This document shows positions 1 to 8,563 of a DNA stretch of 64,000 nucleotides, in pieces (positions within the stretch are counted from its first letter, which is position 1; every line of letters starts with the position of its first letter). The translations under genes and the position numbers were made by a program. The notes under the pieces were generated by a model. The model was not told the DNA's origin and ran no database searches. It saw only the letters and a list, made by a program, of their open reading frames with translations. The stretch is from Bacillus niameyensis. GTDB lineage: Bacteria; Bacillota; Bacilli; Bacillales; Bacillaceae_C. Location of the stretch: contig NZ_LN831197.1 in assembly GCF_001375535.1 (NCBI RefSeq), positions 3,042,383 through 3,106,382 of the forward strand, in the 5' to 3' direction.

Positions 1-8
1 AGGTTTTA

Positions 9-40
9 GAAAAGCATGAGGAATGACCCTCGTGCTTTTC
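9..40 (+). terminator. Terminator of the gene upstream of the window
   Basis: A 13 bp stem (GAAAAGCATGAGG, loop AATGA, CCCTCGTGCTTTTC, with one G-U pair) is followed by a short T-rich stretch. No gene lies upstream inside the window, so this most likely ends the transcript of the gene to the left. The T tract is mostly inside the stem, so strength is uncertain. Confidence 0.6.
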
Positions 41-148
41 TTCTAGCCTTGGTTCAACGTGGGGAGCGCTTTTAGTTGCTAGCTCATATCGTAGGAAGAA
101 GCTGGAGTTTTGTACCATTGGGCAATGAGCTTCCGCTTTAATTATAAT

Positions 149-177
149 TTGTATTTTAAAAACTTAGTCACTATAAT
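149..177 (+). promoter_or_regulatory. Sigma-A promoter for ychF
   Basis: TTGTAT (149-154) and TATAAT (172-177) are separated by 17 bp. The predicted start would be near 184, giving a leader of about 75 nt before the ychF ATG. Confidence 0.5.
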
Positions 178-258
178 TGGTTAAGGATTTATCAAAATAA
201 ATGTAAAATAAAATATCGAGTATAGAAGAAGTAATAGCAGGAAAGAGGAGTGAATACT

Positions 259-1359
259 ATGGCACTTACAGCAGGAATTGTAGGATTACCAAATGTCGGA
301 AAGTCGACTTTATTTAATGCCATTACAAAAGCAGGGGCAGAAGCGGCTAATTATCCATTCTGCACGATCGATCCGAATGTTGGAATTGTTGAGGTTCCTG
401 ATGATCGGCTTCAACAATTGACAGAGTTAGTTCAGCCTAAAAAAACAGTTCCAACAGCTTTTGAGTTTACTGATATAGCAGGAATAGTAAAGGGTGCAAG
501 TAAGGGAGAGGGACTAGGAAATAAATTTCTTTCCCATATTCGTCAAGTCGATGCCATTTGTCATGTTGTCCGTTGTTTCGCTAGTGAAGATATTACCCAT
601 GTTTCCGGGAAAGTGGACCCGATTGACGATATAGAAACAATTAATCTTGAATTAATTTTAGCTGATCTTGAAACAGTAGATAAGCGAATTGGTCGAGTAG
701 AAAAAATGGCGAAACAAAAAGATAAAGAATCGATGGTTGAATTTGAGATATTATCGAAGTTAAAAACAGCTTTTGAAGCTGAAGAGCCAGCTAGATCAGT
801 CGAATTTTCAGAAGAACAAATGAAAATTGTGAAGGGGCTGCATCTATTAACGAGTAAGCCTGTTTTATATGTAGCAAATGTCAATGAAGATAACATTGCC
901 GATTCTGAAAATAACCCATATGTTCAAAAAGTTCGGGAATTTGCTGAAAAAGATCGAGCAGAAGTGATCGTTGTTTGTGCAAAAATTGAAGAAGAAATGG
1001 CTGAACTTGATGATGAAGAAAAAGCGATGTTTCTTGAAGAATTAGGAATTAAAGAATCAGGATTAGATCAATTGATCAGAGCGACTTATAGCCTTTTGGG
1101 ACTTGCCACATACTTCACAGCAGGTGTTCAGGAAGTTCGTGCTTGGACATTTAAAAAGGGGATGAAGGCACCGCAATGTGCTGGTATCATCCATACAGAT
1201 TTTGAACGTGGATTTATTCGGGCAGAAACTGTCTCTTACGAAGATTTGCTAAGCGCAGGTTCAATGACAGCAGCACGTGAAGCAGGAAAGGTAAGATTGG
1301 AAGGTAAAGATTATATTGTACAAGATGGCGATGTTATTCATTTTCGCTTTAATGTTTAA
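259..1359 (+). CDS. ychF: Redox-regulated ATPase YchF (Obg-related)
   Basis: The product is a 366-residue Obg-family P-loop ATPase of the YchF/OLA1 type, which prefers ATP to GTP and associates with ribosomes. The Walker A segment GLPNVGKSTL lies near the N-terminus, the switch motif DIAGIVKGASKG follows near residue 70, and a C-terminal TGS-like domain ends in GDVIHFRFNV. The start at ATG 259 gives the family N-terminus MALTAGIVGLP and has AAAGAGGAG eight bases upstream; the in-frame GTG at 250 lies within that ribosome binding site. The position just before rpsF-ssb-rpsR matches B. subtilis (yyaF). Function is known from the family; only the motifs are seen here. Confidence 0.96.
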   Translation: MALTAGIVGLPNVGKSTLFNAITKAGAEAANYPFCTIDPNVGIVEVPDDRLQQLTELVQPKKTVPTAFEFTDIAGIVKGASKGEGLGNKFLSHIRQVDAICHVVRCFASEDITHVSGKVDPIDDIETINLELILADLETVDKRIGRVEKMAKQKDKESMVEFEILSKLKTAFEAEEPARSVEFSEEQMKIVKGLHLLTSKPVLYVANVNEDNIADSENNPYVQKVREFAEKDRAEVIVVCAKIEEEMAELDDEEKAMFLEELGIKESGLDQLIRATYSLLGLATYFTAGVQEVRAWTFKKGMKAPQCAGIIHTDFERGFIRAETVSYEDLLSAGSMTAAREAGKVRLEGKDYIVQDGDVIHFRFNV

Positions 1360-1382
1360 GGCATCCAATTGGATGTCTTTTA
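1360..1382 (+). terminator. Short terminator after ychF
   Basis: GGCATCC, loop AATT, GGATGTC, then TTTT. The 7 bp stem (one G-T pair) starts at the base after the ychF stop codon. It is weak by stability but well placed. Confidence 0.55.
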
Positions 1383-1602
1383 TTACGTAATTAGGGTATT
1401 TCTTCAATTTTTAAGTGCTGCAAATTAAATATAAACGTTTCCGTAGCGAGCACTTTAGAATGTTAGTGACAATGGTTTTGTCACAACAGCCATTTTCTAT
1501 TTCTACATGACATACGCATATCTTATTTTTTCCATATGTATATTTCTACCCTTTTCTTCAAAAAATGAAAATGAATGATGAAGAAAGGGGTGCACATATT
1601 AA

Positions 1603-1941
1603 ATGAGGACTATGCACCGGATTGCTTTAGCTTTAGTTATTATAGGGGCTATAAATTGGGGATTGATCGGTTTATTTCAGTTTGATTTGGTCGCTTCTAT
1701 TTTTGGTGGACAAGCATCTTTAATTTCAAGGATTATTTATACATTAGTCGGTATAAGCAGCATACTTTGTCTACCTCTTTTCTTTGAACAAAATGAAGCG
1801 GAGCACTCAGAGCTAGAAGATAACCATAGTTTAGCTCATGCCGACTTCGCTACAGAGTTTGCAGAAGAGCCGGATATAGATCGATTATATAATCCTTCTT
1901 TAGAAGCATATGAGGGCGAAGATGAAGAAGAGGAATGGTGA
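1603..1941 (+). CDS. DUF378 small membrane protein (YuzA-like)
   Basis: This 112-residue protein has two predicted membrane helices (about residues 5-27 and 40-60) and the motif IIGAINWGLIGLF that marks the DUF378 family (B. subtilis YuzA). The function of the family is not established. The last 50 residues form a strongly acidic, unstructured tail ending in EGEDEEEEW, longer than the compact versions of the family. The start at 1603 has GAAAGGGG 12 bases upstream; an in-frame ATG at 1612 is an alternative. In B. subtilis ychF leads directly into rpsF, so this gene and the IS remnant after it are extra here. Confidence 0.8.
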   Translation: MRTMHRIALALVIIGAINWGLIGLFQFDLVASIFGGQASLISRIIYTLVGISSILCLPLFFEQNEAEHSELEDNHSLAHADFATEFAEEPDIDRLYNPSLEAYEGEDEEEEW

Positions 1942-1964
1942 AAAACATCCCAACGAGTGTGATG

Positions 1965-2122
1965 TGACCCCTAAAAGTTAGAGTTTTATATTATGCAGCT
2001 AACTGGCTGGTGTGAAGACGGTATTGAACCGGGCTCATGCCAGCCAATTTCTGTTTTATCCGTTTGTTGTTGTAGTACTCGATATAAGCTTCAATAGTCC
2101 GTTTGAGCTCCTCATATGTGTG
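1965..2122 (-). mobile_element. IS3-family insertion sequence remnant
   Basis: The fragment holds one terminal inverted repeat (TGACCCCTAAAAGTTAGAG, from 1965) and the last 40 codons of an IS3-family OrfB transposase reading leftwards. Everything upstream of about 2122 (the rest of orfB, orfA and the other inverted repeat) is missing, so the element cannot move. TGACCCC-AAAAGTTAGA ends are typical of this family. The breakpoint near 2122 is about 55 bp upstream of the rpsF promoter -35. Confidence 0.85.
1991..2120 (-). pseudogene. Truncated IS3-family transposase (OrfB C-terminus)
   Basis: Translating the minus strand gives TYEELKRTIEAYIEYYNNKR (first 20 residues) followed by IKQKLAGMSPVQYRLHTSQL and AA before the stop at 1991-1993. 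This is the usual C-terminal end of IS150-group transposases, including the YYNxKRIxxKLxGMSPxxYR signature. The catalytic DDE residues are upstream and lost. It has no start codon or ribosome binding site. Confidence 0.88.
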
Positions 2123-2177
2123 TATAGTATAAGACAGTTGCACTTTTTCTGATTGCAAAAAAAGAATGGGGGAAACA

Positions 2178-2206
2178 TTGCAACGGACAAGTTTATATGG
2201 TAAAAT
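2178..2206 (+). promoter_or_regulatory. Sigma-A promoter for rpsF-ssb-rpsR
   Basis: TTGCAA (2178-2183) and TAAAAT (2201-2206) are separated by 17 bp. The predicted transcript starts near 2213 and carries a leader of about 75 nt with the hairpin at 2231-2278. The promoter lies downstream of the IS remnant, so the operon keeps its own promoter. Confidence 0.6.
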
Positions 2207-2230
2207 GTATCATTGTGAGTAATGAAAATT

Positions 2231-2278
2231 GCTCCTTGTCCTTTATTTTTCGAAAAGGGCCGTATAGACCATAAGGAG
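2231..2278 (+). promoter_or_regulatory. Candidate S6:S18 autoregulatory leader of rpsF
   Basis: CTCCTT (2231-2236) can pair with AAGGAG (2273-2278), which is the rpsF Shine-Dalgarno. Inside it GTC pairs with GAC and CCTTT pairs with AAAGG, leaving an asymmetric bulge GCCGTATA on the 3' side. A bulge containing CCG next to the rpsF start is the hallmark of the described bacterial leader bound by the ribosomal protein S6:S18 complex. The pairing is seen; S6:S18 binding is inferred. Confidence 0.6.
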
Positions 2279-2289
2279 GTGACCAAACG

Positions 2290-2577
2290 ATGAAAAAGTA
2301 CGAAGTTATGTACATTATCCGCCCAAACATTGAAGATGAAGCAAAGCAAGCTGTAATCGAGCGTTTTGATAGCATTCTTACATCTAATGGTGCGGAAGTC
2401 ATCGAATCAAAAGATTGGGGTAAGCGACGTCTTGCATATGAAATTGAGGATTTCCGTGACGGTTTCTACCGGATTATCCAAACAAATGCAACTCCTGAAG
2501 CTGTTCAGGAATTCGATCGTCTTGCGAAAATCAGTGATGATATTATTCGTCATATTATTGTTAAAGATGAAAAATAA
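2290..2577 (+). CDS. rpsF: 30S ribosomal protein S6
   Basis: The 95-residue product begins [20 protein letters not shown] and has the S6 ferredoxin-like fold sequence throughout; length equals that of Bacillus S6. S6 binds 16S rRNA together with S18, whose gene is two positions downstream. The ATG at 2290 follows AAGGAGGTG with standard spacing. That ribosome binding site can be sequestered by the leader hairpin described separately, so S6 with S18 may repress its own translation. Confidence 0.98.
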   Translation: MKKYEVMYIIRPNIEDEAKQAVIERFDSILTSNGAEVIESKDWGKRRLAYEIEDFRDGFYRIIQTNATPEAVQEFDRLAKISDDIIRHIIVKDEK

Positions 2578-2593
2578 TGTTTCACGTGAAACA
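2578..2593 (+). promoter_or_regulatory. parS site (ParB/Spo0J binding)
   Basis: TGTTTCACGTGAAACA is a perfect 16 bp palindrome matching the Bacillus parS consensus TGTTNCACGTGAAACA. It begins at the base after the rpsF stop codon, between rpsF and ssb. ParB loaded here spreads and recruits SMC for origin segregation. A second near-identical site lies within walK. Confidence 0.9.
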
Positions 2594-2632
2594 TTTTAAA
2601 AAAAGAAGTAAATCGGGAAGAGGTTGATGCTG

Positions 2633-3136
2633 ATGATGAACCGGGTTGTGCTGGTTGGTCGATTAACAAAAGATCCAGATTTGCGATATACTCCAAACGG
2701 AGTTGCTGTAGCAACATTTACTCTAGCTGTTAACCGTACTTTTACAAATCAACAGGGTGAACGTGAGGCTGACTTCATAAATTGCGTTATTTGGCGCCGT
2801 CCGGCGGAAAATGTCGCCAACTTCCTTAAAAAAGGTAGTCTTGCAGGTGTGGATGGCCGCATTCAAACTCGTAATTATGATGGACAGGATGGAAAACGCG
2901 TATACGTGACTGAAGTCGTTGCAGATAGTGTTCAATTTCTTGAACCGAGAAATGCTGCACCTACTGATCGAGGAGGAGACTTCGGAGGGTTTGGTGGTAA
3001 TCAAAGAAATCAAAGCCATTCTTTCGACCCAAATCAGAATCAGCGTAGCAACCATGAATACACCCGTACAAATGATGACCCATTTGCAAATAATGGGGAA
3101 CCTATTGATATATCGGATGATGATCTACCGTTTTAA
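2633..3136 (+). CDS. ssb: Single-stranded DNA-binding protein SsbA
   Basis: The 167-residue protein has the bacterial SSB OB-fold in about residues 1-105 ([20 protein letters not shown] at the N-terminus), a glycine/asparagine-rich flexible linker, and the conserved acidic tip DDDLPF that recruits replication and repair partners. Four possible starts lie within 12 bases; ATG 2633 gives the Bacillus N-terminus MMNRV and is nine bases after GGAAGAGG, so it is preferred over TTG 2624 and ATG 2627. The position between rpsF and rpsR is the conserved Gram-positive arrangement. Confidence 0.97.
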   Translation: MMNRVVLVGRLTKDPDLRYTPNGVAVATFTLAVNRTFTNQQGEREADFINCVIWRRPAENVANFLKKGSLAGVDGRIQTRNYDGQDGKRVYVTEVVADSVQFLEPRNAAPTDRGGDFGGFGGNQRNQSHSFDPNQNQRSNHEYTRTNDDPFANNGEPIDISDDDLPF

Positions 3137-3246
3137 TAATGGTAGGACATCTTTTATATTGAACGAAAACATTAGCTAGAATGATAATCCATTAGCGGAT
3201 TTTAATGTCTAGTACGATAAAAATTAATGAATAGGAGGTCGTTATC

Positions 3247-3483
3247 ATGGCAGGTGGACGCAGAGGCGGACGTAAACGTCGGAAAGTTTGTTACTTTACT
3301 GCAAACGGTATTACACATATCGACTACAAAGATATTGAATTACTAAAAAAATTCATCTCTGAACGTGGAAAGATTTTACCTAGACGTGTAACAGGTACTA
3401 GCGCGAAATATCAACGTAAATTAACAGTTGCTATTAAACGTGCTCGACAAATGGCATTACTTCCGTTTGTTTCGGGTGAATAA
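3247..3483 (+). CDS. rpsR: 30S ribosomal protein S18
   Basis: The 78-residue basic protein has the S18 core ([17 protein letters not shown] and [16 protein letters not shown]). S18 binds as a heterodimer with S6 to the 16S rRNA platform. The ATG follows ATAGGAGGT with good spacing. It is the last gene of the rpsF-ssb-rpsR operon and is followed closely by a strong terminator. Single-cysteine S18 variants are common; here one Cys (in VCYF) remains, so this is a zinc-independent form. Confidence 0.97.
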   Translation: MAGGRRGGRKRRKVCYFTANGITHIDYKDIELLKKFISERGKILPRRVTGTSAKYQRKLTVAIKRARQMALLPFVSGE

Positions 3484-3493
3484 TTAGATCTTT

Positions 3494-3535
3494 AAAAAGA
3501 GCAGAAGGGGAGTAATCCTTACTGCTCTTTTTTTA
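3494..3535 (+). terminator. Terminator of the rpsF operon
   Basis: AAAAAGAGCAG (3494-3504) pairs with CTGCTCTTTTTTT (3522 on), with an inner AAGG/CCTT pairing and a run of seven T residues. It is a strong intrinsic terminator. Confidence 0.9.
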
Positions 3536-3553
3536 TAAATATAGATTGTAAAG

Positions 3554-3582
3554 TTGAACGTATCTTAAATCCTCTGTAAAAT
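3554..3582 (+). promoter_or_regulatory. Sigma-A promoter for yybS-gdpP-rplI
   Basis: TTGAAC (3554-3559), 17 bp spacer, TAAAAT (3577-3582). It lies between the rpsR terminator and yybS. Confidence 0.6.
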
Positions 3583-3618
3583 GAGAAAGATATACGGATA
3601 ATAAAAAGAGGTGACAAA

Positions 3619-4557
3619 GTGGGAAAAACACGAATGTTGACAGAAGGAGCCCTTATGTTGGCCATTTTTATTGTCATGATCCTTGTGATGATATTTGTTC
3701 CAATATTAGGAGTTATTATACAGCTGTTTCTAATATTGCCGTTCCTTCTATATAGTAGTAAACATTCTGTTAAGTATTCCATTATTTTGGGAATCAGTGC
3801 TATGCTTCTATCCTTTATATTAGGATCCTTTGTTGGCTTGCTTTTTGCATTTCTTTATGGCACAACAGGGTTAATGATGGGATATTGTATTAAAAGGAAG
3901 GAAAGTAAACGGACTATTTATTTAGCCTCCAGTGTAGTATTTCTTTTTAGTCTGGTGCTAATTTTCGTAATATCAGCTTTATTTTTTAACTTGAATTTCC
4001 TTACTGAATATCAGCGGATTTTTCAAACATCTATTGATCAGTATATAGAAGCATTGAAAACGCTTGGGCAATCACCACCTCTTGAATTACAAGAACAATT
4101 AAGAGAAATGGTCCAAATTTTGAGCTTGATGGCGCCGACATTGATGGTAGGTACGGCCTTCATAAATGTCATTGTAATTATAGTTGTGAATTTCCCGATT
4201 GCTAAACGTCTTGGAGTTGAAGTGCCAAAGTTTAGTCCTTTTCGTAACTTGAATTTTCCAAAAAGTATAGTCTGGATTTATTTACTTGTTATTCTATTAT
4301 CGTTTATCGTAAATAACGATTCAGGTTCATTTTGGCAAATGGCTATTTTAAATGCTAGTTTTATTTTGCAAAGCTTACTTGTTATTCAAGGATTATCATT
4401 CATTTTCTACTTTGCTCACTTGAAAAAATGGTCAAAGGCTATTCCTATTATTGCTGTTGTATTAACGCTTTTTCTACCGTTTTTCCTTTCAATTGTTCGT
4501 GTGTTGGGTATAATTGATATAGGGTTTAATTTAAGACAGCGCCTTAGTCAAAGTTGA
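3619..4557 (+). CDS. yybS: DUF2232 membrane protein YybS
   Basis: The 312-residue protein is almost entirely hydrophobic, with about eight predicted membrane helices, and matches the YybS (DUF2232) family always found next to gdpP in Bacillaceae. Its biochemical role is not known; its fold resembles energy-coupling-factor S components and other small membrane domains, which is family knowledge only. It begins with GTG at 3619, placed a few bases after AAAAGAGGTG. It shares a transcript with gdpP and rplI. Confidence 0.9.
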   Translation: MGKTRMLTEGALMLAIFIVMILVMIFVPILGVIIQLFLILPFLLYSSKHSVKYSIILGISAMLLSFILGSFVGLLFAFLYGTTGLMMGYCIKRKESKRTIYLASSVVFLFSLVLIFVISALFFNLNFLTEYQRIFQTSIDQYIEALKTLGQSPPLELQEQLREMVQILSLMAPTLMVGTAFINVIVIIVVNFPIAKRLGVEVPKFSPFRNLNFPKSIVWIYLLVILLSFIVNNDSGSFWQMAILNASFILQSLLVIQGLSFIFYFAHLKKWSKAIPIIAVVLTLFLPFFLSIVRVLGIIDIGFNLRQRLSQS

Positions 4558-4618
4558 GATTAACATCTATAATTAAGGAAAGAAACACTGGCAAATGTAG
4601 GGAAAAGGAGCTGAAGGA

Positions 4619-6592
4619 ATGCCTTCATTTTTAAAGGAGCACAAAGTGCACTATCCGCTGTATGGTATAATAGCATTAACAGCTGTTTTACTTATATACA
4701 TTGGTTTTGAAAATCTATGGATAGCTTTGATTGGTGCCTTCTTGCTCTTGGCATTGTTCTTAATAACGGTTTATTTAGAGAGAGAGACGATAAAGGCTAG
4801 AAAAGAATACATTTCAACCCTTTCCCACCGAATAAAAAAGGTGGGTGAGGAGGCATTGCTAGAAATGCCAATTGGAATATTACTCATTAATGATGAAGGC
4901 TATATAGAATGGTCCAATCCATATATGGCAACATGTTTTAATGAAAGTAATCTCATTGGCAAGTCCTTATACGAGGTTGGAGAACAAATTGTTCCGCTTA
5001 TTAAGCAAGAGATTGAAACAGAAATTGTTACAATACATAATCATAAGTTTCGTGTTATTCTGAGGCCAGAAGAAAGGTTACTTTACTTTTTCAATATAAC
5101 CGAGCAAATTGAGTTGGAAAAAAGGTACGAGGATGAAAGAAATGTTCTTGCCGTTATTCTAATGGACAATTATGATGATGCTACGCAGGGAATGGACGAC
5201 CAAGCTCGAAGTGGGTTAAATAACCTTATTACTTCTATTCTAAATGATTGGGCGTTAGAACATGGAATATTCTTAAAGCGAACTTCTTCGGATCGGTTTA
5301 TCACGATATTAAATGAAAAGATATTTCGTGAGTTGGAAAAGAATAAGTTCTCCATTTTAGATGCGGTAAGGGAAGCAACGGCAAAAGATAATTTCCCACT
5401 GACTCTTAGTATTGGGATTGGATTAGGTGCTGAAACTCTACCAGAATTAGGGACACTTGCTCAATCCAGTCTAGATTTGGCTCTTGGCCGTGGAGGAGAT
5501 CAGGTTGCGATAAAACTTCCAAATGGTAAATTGAAATTTTATGGTGGTAAAACGAATCCAATGGAGAAACGGACTAGAGTAAGGGCTAGAGTCATTTCTC
5601 ATGCATTGAAGGATCTAATTACGGAAAGTGACAAAGTGATTGTTATGGGTCATAAGTTTCCTGATATGGACGCGATTGGTGCATCAATAGGCATTCGAAA
5701 GACAGCAGAGTTAAATCATAAAGAAAGTTACATCGTTGTTGATTTTACGAATATCGATACATCTGTAAAACGTCTAATAGAGGAAATGAAGGGATATCCT
5801 GAACTTTATTCGAGGTTGGTTTCACCAGAAGAAGCATTGGAAATTGTGACGGAAAACTCTTTAGTCGTTGTCGTGGATACTCATAAACCATCTTTCGTTA
5901 TTGAAGAGAAACTATTAACGAAAACAGAGCGGGTGGTTGTCATTGACCATCACCGCAGGAGTGAGGATTTTATTAAAAAGCCTCTGTTAGTCTATATGGA
6001 GCCGTATGCGTCGTCAACTGCTGAGCTTGTAACCGAATTATTGGAATACCAACCTAAGGCTGGAAAATTGAATGCATTAGAAGCTACAGCATTGCTTTCA
6101 GGAATCATTGTTGATACAAAGAGTTTTACACTTAGAACAGGATCTAGAACATTTGATGCTGCCTCTTATTTAAGGACGCAAGGGGCAGATACTATCATGG
6201 TCCAAAAGTTTTTAAAAGAGGATATTCATAAATTTATTAAGCGTTCAAAGTTGATTGAAACAACTGAATTATATCGAAATGGGATAGCTATTGCGAGTGG
6301 GCTGGAAGATGAATTATATGATCCAGTTACGATTGCACAAACAGCAGACACACTGCTCACAATGAATGGTGTTTTAGCCTCTTTTGTTATTTCTAGAAGA
6401 GATGATGATGTTGTCGGTATTAGTGCTAGGTCTTTAGGAGAAGTTAATGTCCAACTTATAATGGAAACTTTAGGTGGAGGAGGACATTTAACTAATGCTG
6501 CTGCACAGCTTGAAGGAGATAAAGTTGTAGAGGCAGAGTTAAAATTGAAACAGGTTATTGATCAATATTTGGAAGGGAGCGAGGAATCATGA
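4619..6592 (+). CDS. gdpP: Cyclic-di-AMP phosphodiesterase GdpP
   Basis: The 657-residue membrane enzyme hydrolyses c-di-AMP to pApA. Two N-terminal helices (about residues 13-55) are followed by a degenerate PAS domain (about 85-150), a degenerate GGDEF domain with SSDRF at about 222-226 in place of GGDEF, and a DHH/DHHA1 phosphoesterase with [16 protein letters not shown] near 343, IDHHRR near 441-446 and [12 protein letters not shown] near 618. All metal-binding motifs are intact. ATG 4619 follows AAAAGGAG. It overlaps rplI by 4 nt (ATGA), as in B. subtilis yybT-rplI. Confidence 0.97.
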   Translation: MPSFLKEHKVHYPLYGIIALTAVLLIYIGFENLWIALIGAFLLLALFLITVYLERETIKARKEYISTLSHRIKKVGEEALLEMPIGILLINDEGYIEWSNPYMATCFNESNLIGKSLYEVGEQIVPLIKQEIETEIVTIHNHKFRVILRPEERLLYFFNITEQIELEKRYEDERNVLAVILMDNYDDATQGMDDQARSGLNNLITSILNDWALEHGIFLKRTSSDRFITILNEKIFRELEKNKFSILDAVREATAKDNFPLTLSIGIGLGAETLPELGTLAQSSLDLALGRGGDQVAIKLPNGKLKFYGGKTNPMEKRTRVRARVISHALKDLITESDKVIVMGHKFPDMDAIGASIGIRKTAELNHKESYIVVDFTNIDTSVKRLIEEMKGYPELYSRLVSPEEALEIVTENSLVVVVDTHKPSFVIEEKLLTKTERVVVIDHHRRSEDFIKKPLLVYMEPYASSTAELVTELLEYQPKAGKLNALEATALLSGIIVDTKSFTLRTGSRTFDAASYLRTQGADTIMVQKFLKEDIHKFIKRSKLIETTELYRNGIAIASGLEDELYDPVTIAQTADTLLTMNGVLASFVISRRDDDVVGISARSLGEVNVQLIMETLGGGGHLTNAAAQLEGDKVVEAELKLKQVIDQYLEGSEES

Positions 6593-7038
6593 AAGTTATT
6601 TTCTTAAAAGATGTAAAAGGTAAAGGGAAAAAGGGCGAAGTAAAGGACGTTGCAGTTGGTTACGCTCAGAACTTTTTATTCAAGCAAGGCTTGGCAATCG
6701 AGGCAACTTCGGGAAATATGAAGTCACTGGAAAATCAACAGAAGAAGGCAGAACAAGCAGCCCATGAGGAGTTGGAAGAGGCTAAAAAGCTTCAGAAAAT
6801 ATTAGAGAATTTAACAATCGAGTTAACGGCTAAAGCAGGAGAAGGTGGGCGTCTTTTCGGTTCGATTACGAGTAAGCAAATTGCAGATGAATTGAAAAAA
6901 ACTCACAACATTAAAATGGATAAACGGAAAATTTTATTGGATGATGCCATTCGCTCATTAGGTGTTACAAAAGTACCAATGAAGCTTCACCATGAAGTCA
7001 CTGCTACAGTGGATGTTCATGTAAAAGAAGGGAAATAA
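6589..7038 (+). CDS. rplI: 50S ribosomal protein L9
   Basis: The 149-residue protein has the two L9 domains, an N-terminal rRNA-binding part ([20 protein letters not shown]) and a C-terminal part, joined by a long basic and acidic helix (about residues 40-75). The start overlaps the gdpP stop codon (ATGA), which suggests translational coupling; the ribosome binding site AAGGGAGCGAGG lies inside gdpP. In B. subtilis the next gene is dnaC (dnaB); here about 9.4 kb of other genes intervene. Confidence 0.98.
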   Translation: MKVIFLKDVKGKGKKGEVKDVAVGYAQNFLFKQGLAIEATSGNMKSLENQQKKAEQAAHEELEEAKKLQKILENLTIELTAKAGEGGRLFGSITSKQIADELKKTHNIKMDKRKILLDDAIRSLGVTKVPMKLHHEVTATVDVHVKEGK

Positions 7039-7064
7039 GTAAGATTTTAAATAGCAATTAAGAT

Positions 7065-7126
7065 AAATCGTCTTTTCTGTGAAATTGGAGTGACAAGCTC
7101 CATTTTGCTAGAATAGGCGGTTTTTT
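7065..7126 (+). terminator. Terminator after rplI
   Basis: A long imperfect stem: AAATCGTC (7065-7072) pairs with GGCGGTTT (7117 on, with G-U pairs), enclosing an inner hairpin TGGAG/CTCCA, and ends in TTTTTTGTCTTTTT. It separates the core operon from the inserted sugar-acid module. Confidence 0.65.
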
Positions 7127-7198
7127 GTCTTTTTAGAGTAATTAAACTCCTTTCCTTACTGTAAACTTAATTATTATAATATTTCGGAGATTAATTCC

Positions 7199-7227
7199 TT
7201 TATATACTAGATTGATATTTGTATAAT
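7199..7227 (+). promoter_or_regulatory. Candidate promoter of the sugar-acid module
   Basis: A perfect TATAAT (7222-7227) has TTTATA 17 bp upstream (7199-7204). The leader to the first gene is about 45 nt. No operator or cre-like site was recognised around it. Confidence 0.4.
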
Positions 7228-7276
7228 GAAATGAAAGGGGTTTCTTAAAGATTTTTAGAAGGAGAGGTTTTATTGA

Positions 7277-8545
7277 ATGGGTATACTCCAAGAATTATTA
7301 AAGGATATTCCAATTCCCAAATTAATAAAGGTAGAGCAAAAGTTTGATAGCTTTCAAATAGATAACACTTCTGATGCGTTACAAATGGAATTAAATAAAG
7401 AAGATATTAAAGCGATTATTCAACCTGGAATGGAGATAGCTGTTGCAGTTGGCAGTAGAGGATTGGATCGAGTTGTCGAAATGACGAAGGTGACGATCCA
7501 ATTTTTACAGAGTTTAGGAGCAAAGCCTTTTATTGTCCCATGTATGGGAAGCCACGGTGGTGCAACTGCTGAGGGGCAAAAAGCCGTCTTAGCCCATTTA
7601 GGCATTACGGAAGAAAGTGTAAATGCGGAAATACGCTCGTCAATGGATGTTATCAAATTAGGGGAACTGTCCAATGGATTACCCGTTTATATTGATAAAA
7701 TGGCATCAGAGGCAGATGGTATTATTGTGATCAATCGTGTGAAGCCACATACTGCATTTCGCGGATCGATTGAGAGTGGCATTATGAAGATGATTAGTAT
7801 TGGTCTTGGAAAGCAAAAGGGTGCTGAGGCATGCCATCAGTTAGGATTCAAACATATGGCGGAACATGTGCCAGCGATGGCAAGGCTAATTATGGATAAA
7901 ATGCCGATACTTTTTGCGGTAGCATCTGTAGAAAATGCCTTTGATAAAGTTGCTAAAATAGAAGTTTTAAAACCAGAAAATATAGAATCTAGGGAGATCG
8001 AACTTTTAAAGCTAGCAAAGCAATTATTGCCAAAACTGCATTTTGACAAAATTGATGTGCTTGTCATTGATAAGATTGGGAAGAACATTAGTGGAGATGG
8101 GATGGACCCCAATATAACAGGCCGTTATCCAACCCCGTATGCGTATGGTGGACCAGATGTGGCTAAAATGGTTGTACTTGATTTAACAGATGAAACAGAA
8201 GGAAATGCAAATGGAGTAGGGACGGCTGATTTCACAACCCAGCGTCTAGTGGACAAAATGGATAGAGAGGCTACATATGCTAATGGATTAACGTCAACTG
8301 TTGTTGGTCCTACTCATATTTCTACTACTCTACCAAATGATCAGCTTGCCATTCAGGCAGCTATTAAAACATGTAATATTCTTGATTTTACAAAGGTCAA
8401 ATTGGTCCGAATCAAGAATACATTAGAAATAGGTGAAATAGAAGTGTCCGAAGCACTTCTCGAATATGTAAAAGAACATGAACACCTTAAGCAAGCATCC
8501 GATTTATACGAGTTTAGATTTGATGAACAAGGTAATCTATTTTAG
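7277..8545 (+). CDS. LarA-superfamily nickel-pincer racemase/epimerase, probable D-gluconate 2-epimerase
   Basis: The 422-residue protein belongs to the lactate racemase (LarA, DUF2088) superfamily, which inverts the C2 of 2-hydroxy acids using the nickel-pincer nucleotide cofactor. By motif alignment to Lactobacillus plantarum LarA the key residues are kept: R61 (GSRG) for R75, H93 (GSHGG) for H108, H158 (KPHTAFRG) for H174, K171 (ESGIMK) for the cofactor-bound K184 and H187 for the Ni ligand H200, with the same 16-residue K-H spacing. The superfamily includes malate, lactate and other racemases and D-gluconate 2-epimerases. The neighbouring gluconokinase and SDR favour gluconate/mannonate interconversion; this substrate is inferred. 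ATG 7277 follows AAGGAGAGG. Confidence 0.85.
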   Translation: MGILQELLKDIPIPKLIKVEQKFDSFQIDNTSDALQMELNKEDIKAIIQPGMEIAVAVGSRGLDRVVEMTKVTIQFLQSLGAKPFIVPCMGSHGGATAEGQKAVLAHLGITEESVNAEIRSSMDVIKLGELSNGLPVYIDKMASEADGIIVINRVKPHTAFRGSIESGIMKMISIGLGKQKGAEACHQLGFKHMAEHVPAMARLIMDKMPILFAVASVENAFDKVAKIEVLKPENIESREIELLKLAKQLLPKLHFDKIDVLVIDKIGKNISGDGMDPNITGRYPTPYAYGGPDVAKMVVLDLTDETEGNANGVGTADFTTQRLVDKMDREATYANGLTSTVVGPTHISTTLPNDQLAIQAAIKTCNILDFTKVKLVRIKNTLEIGEIEVSEALLEYVKEHEHLKQASDLYEFRFDEQGNLF

Positions 8546-8563
8546 CGTAGGGAGGAGAAACAA

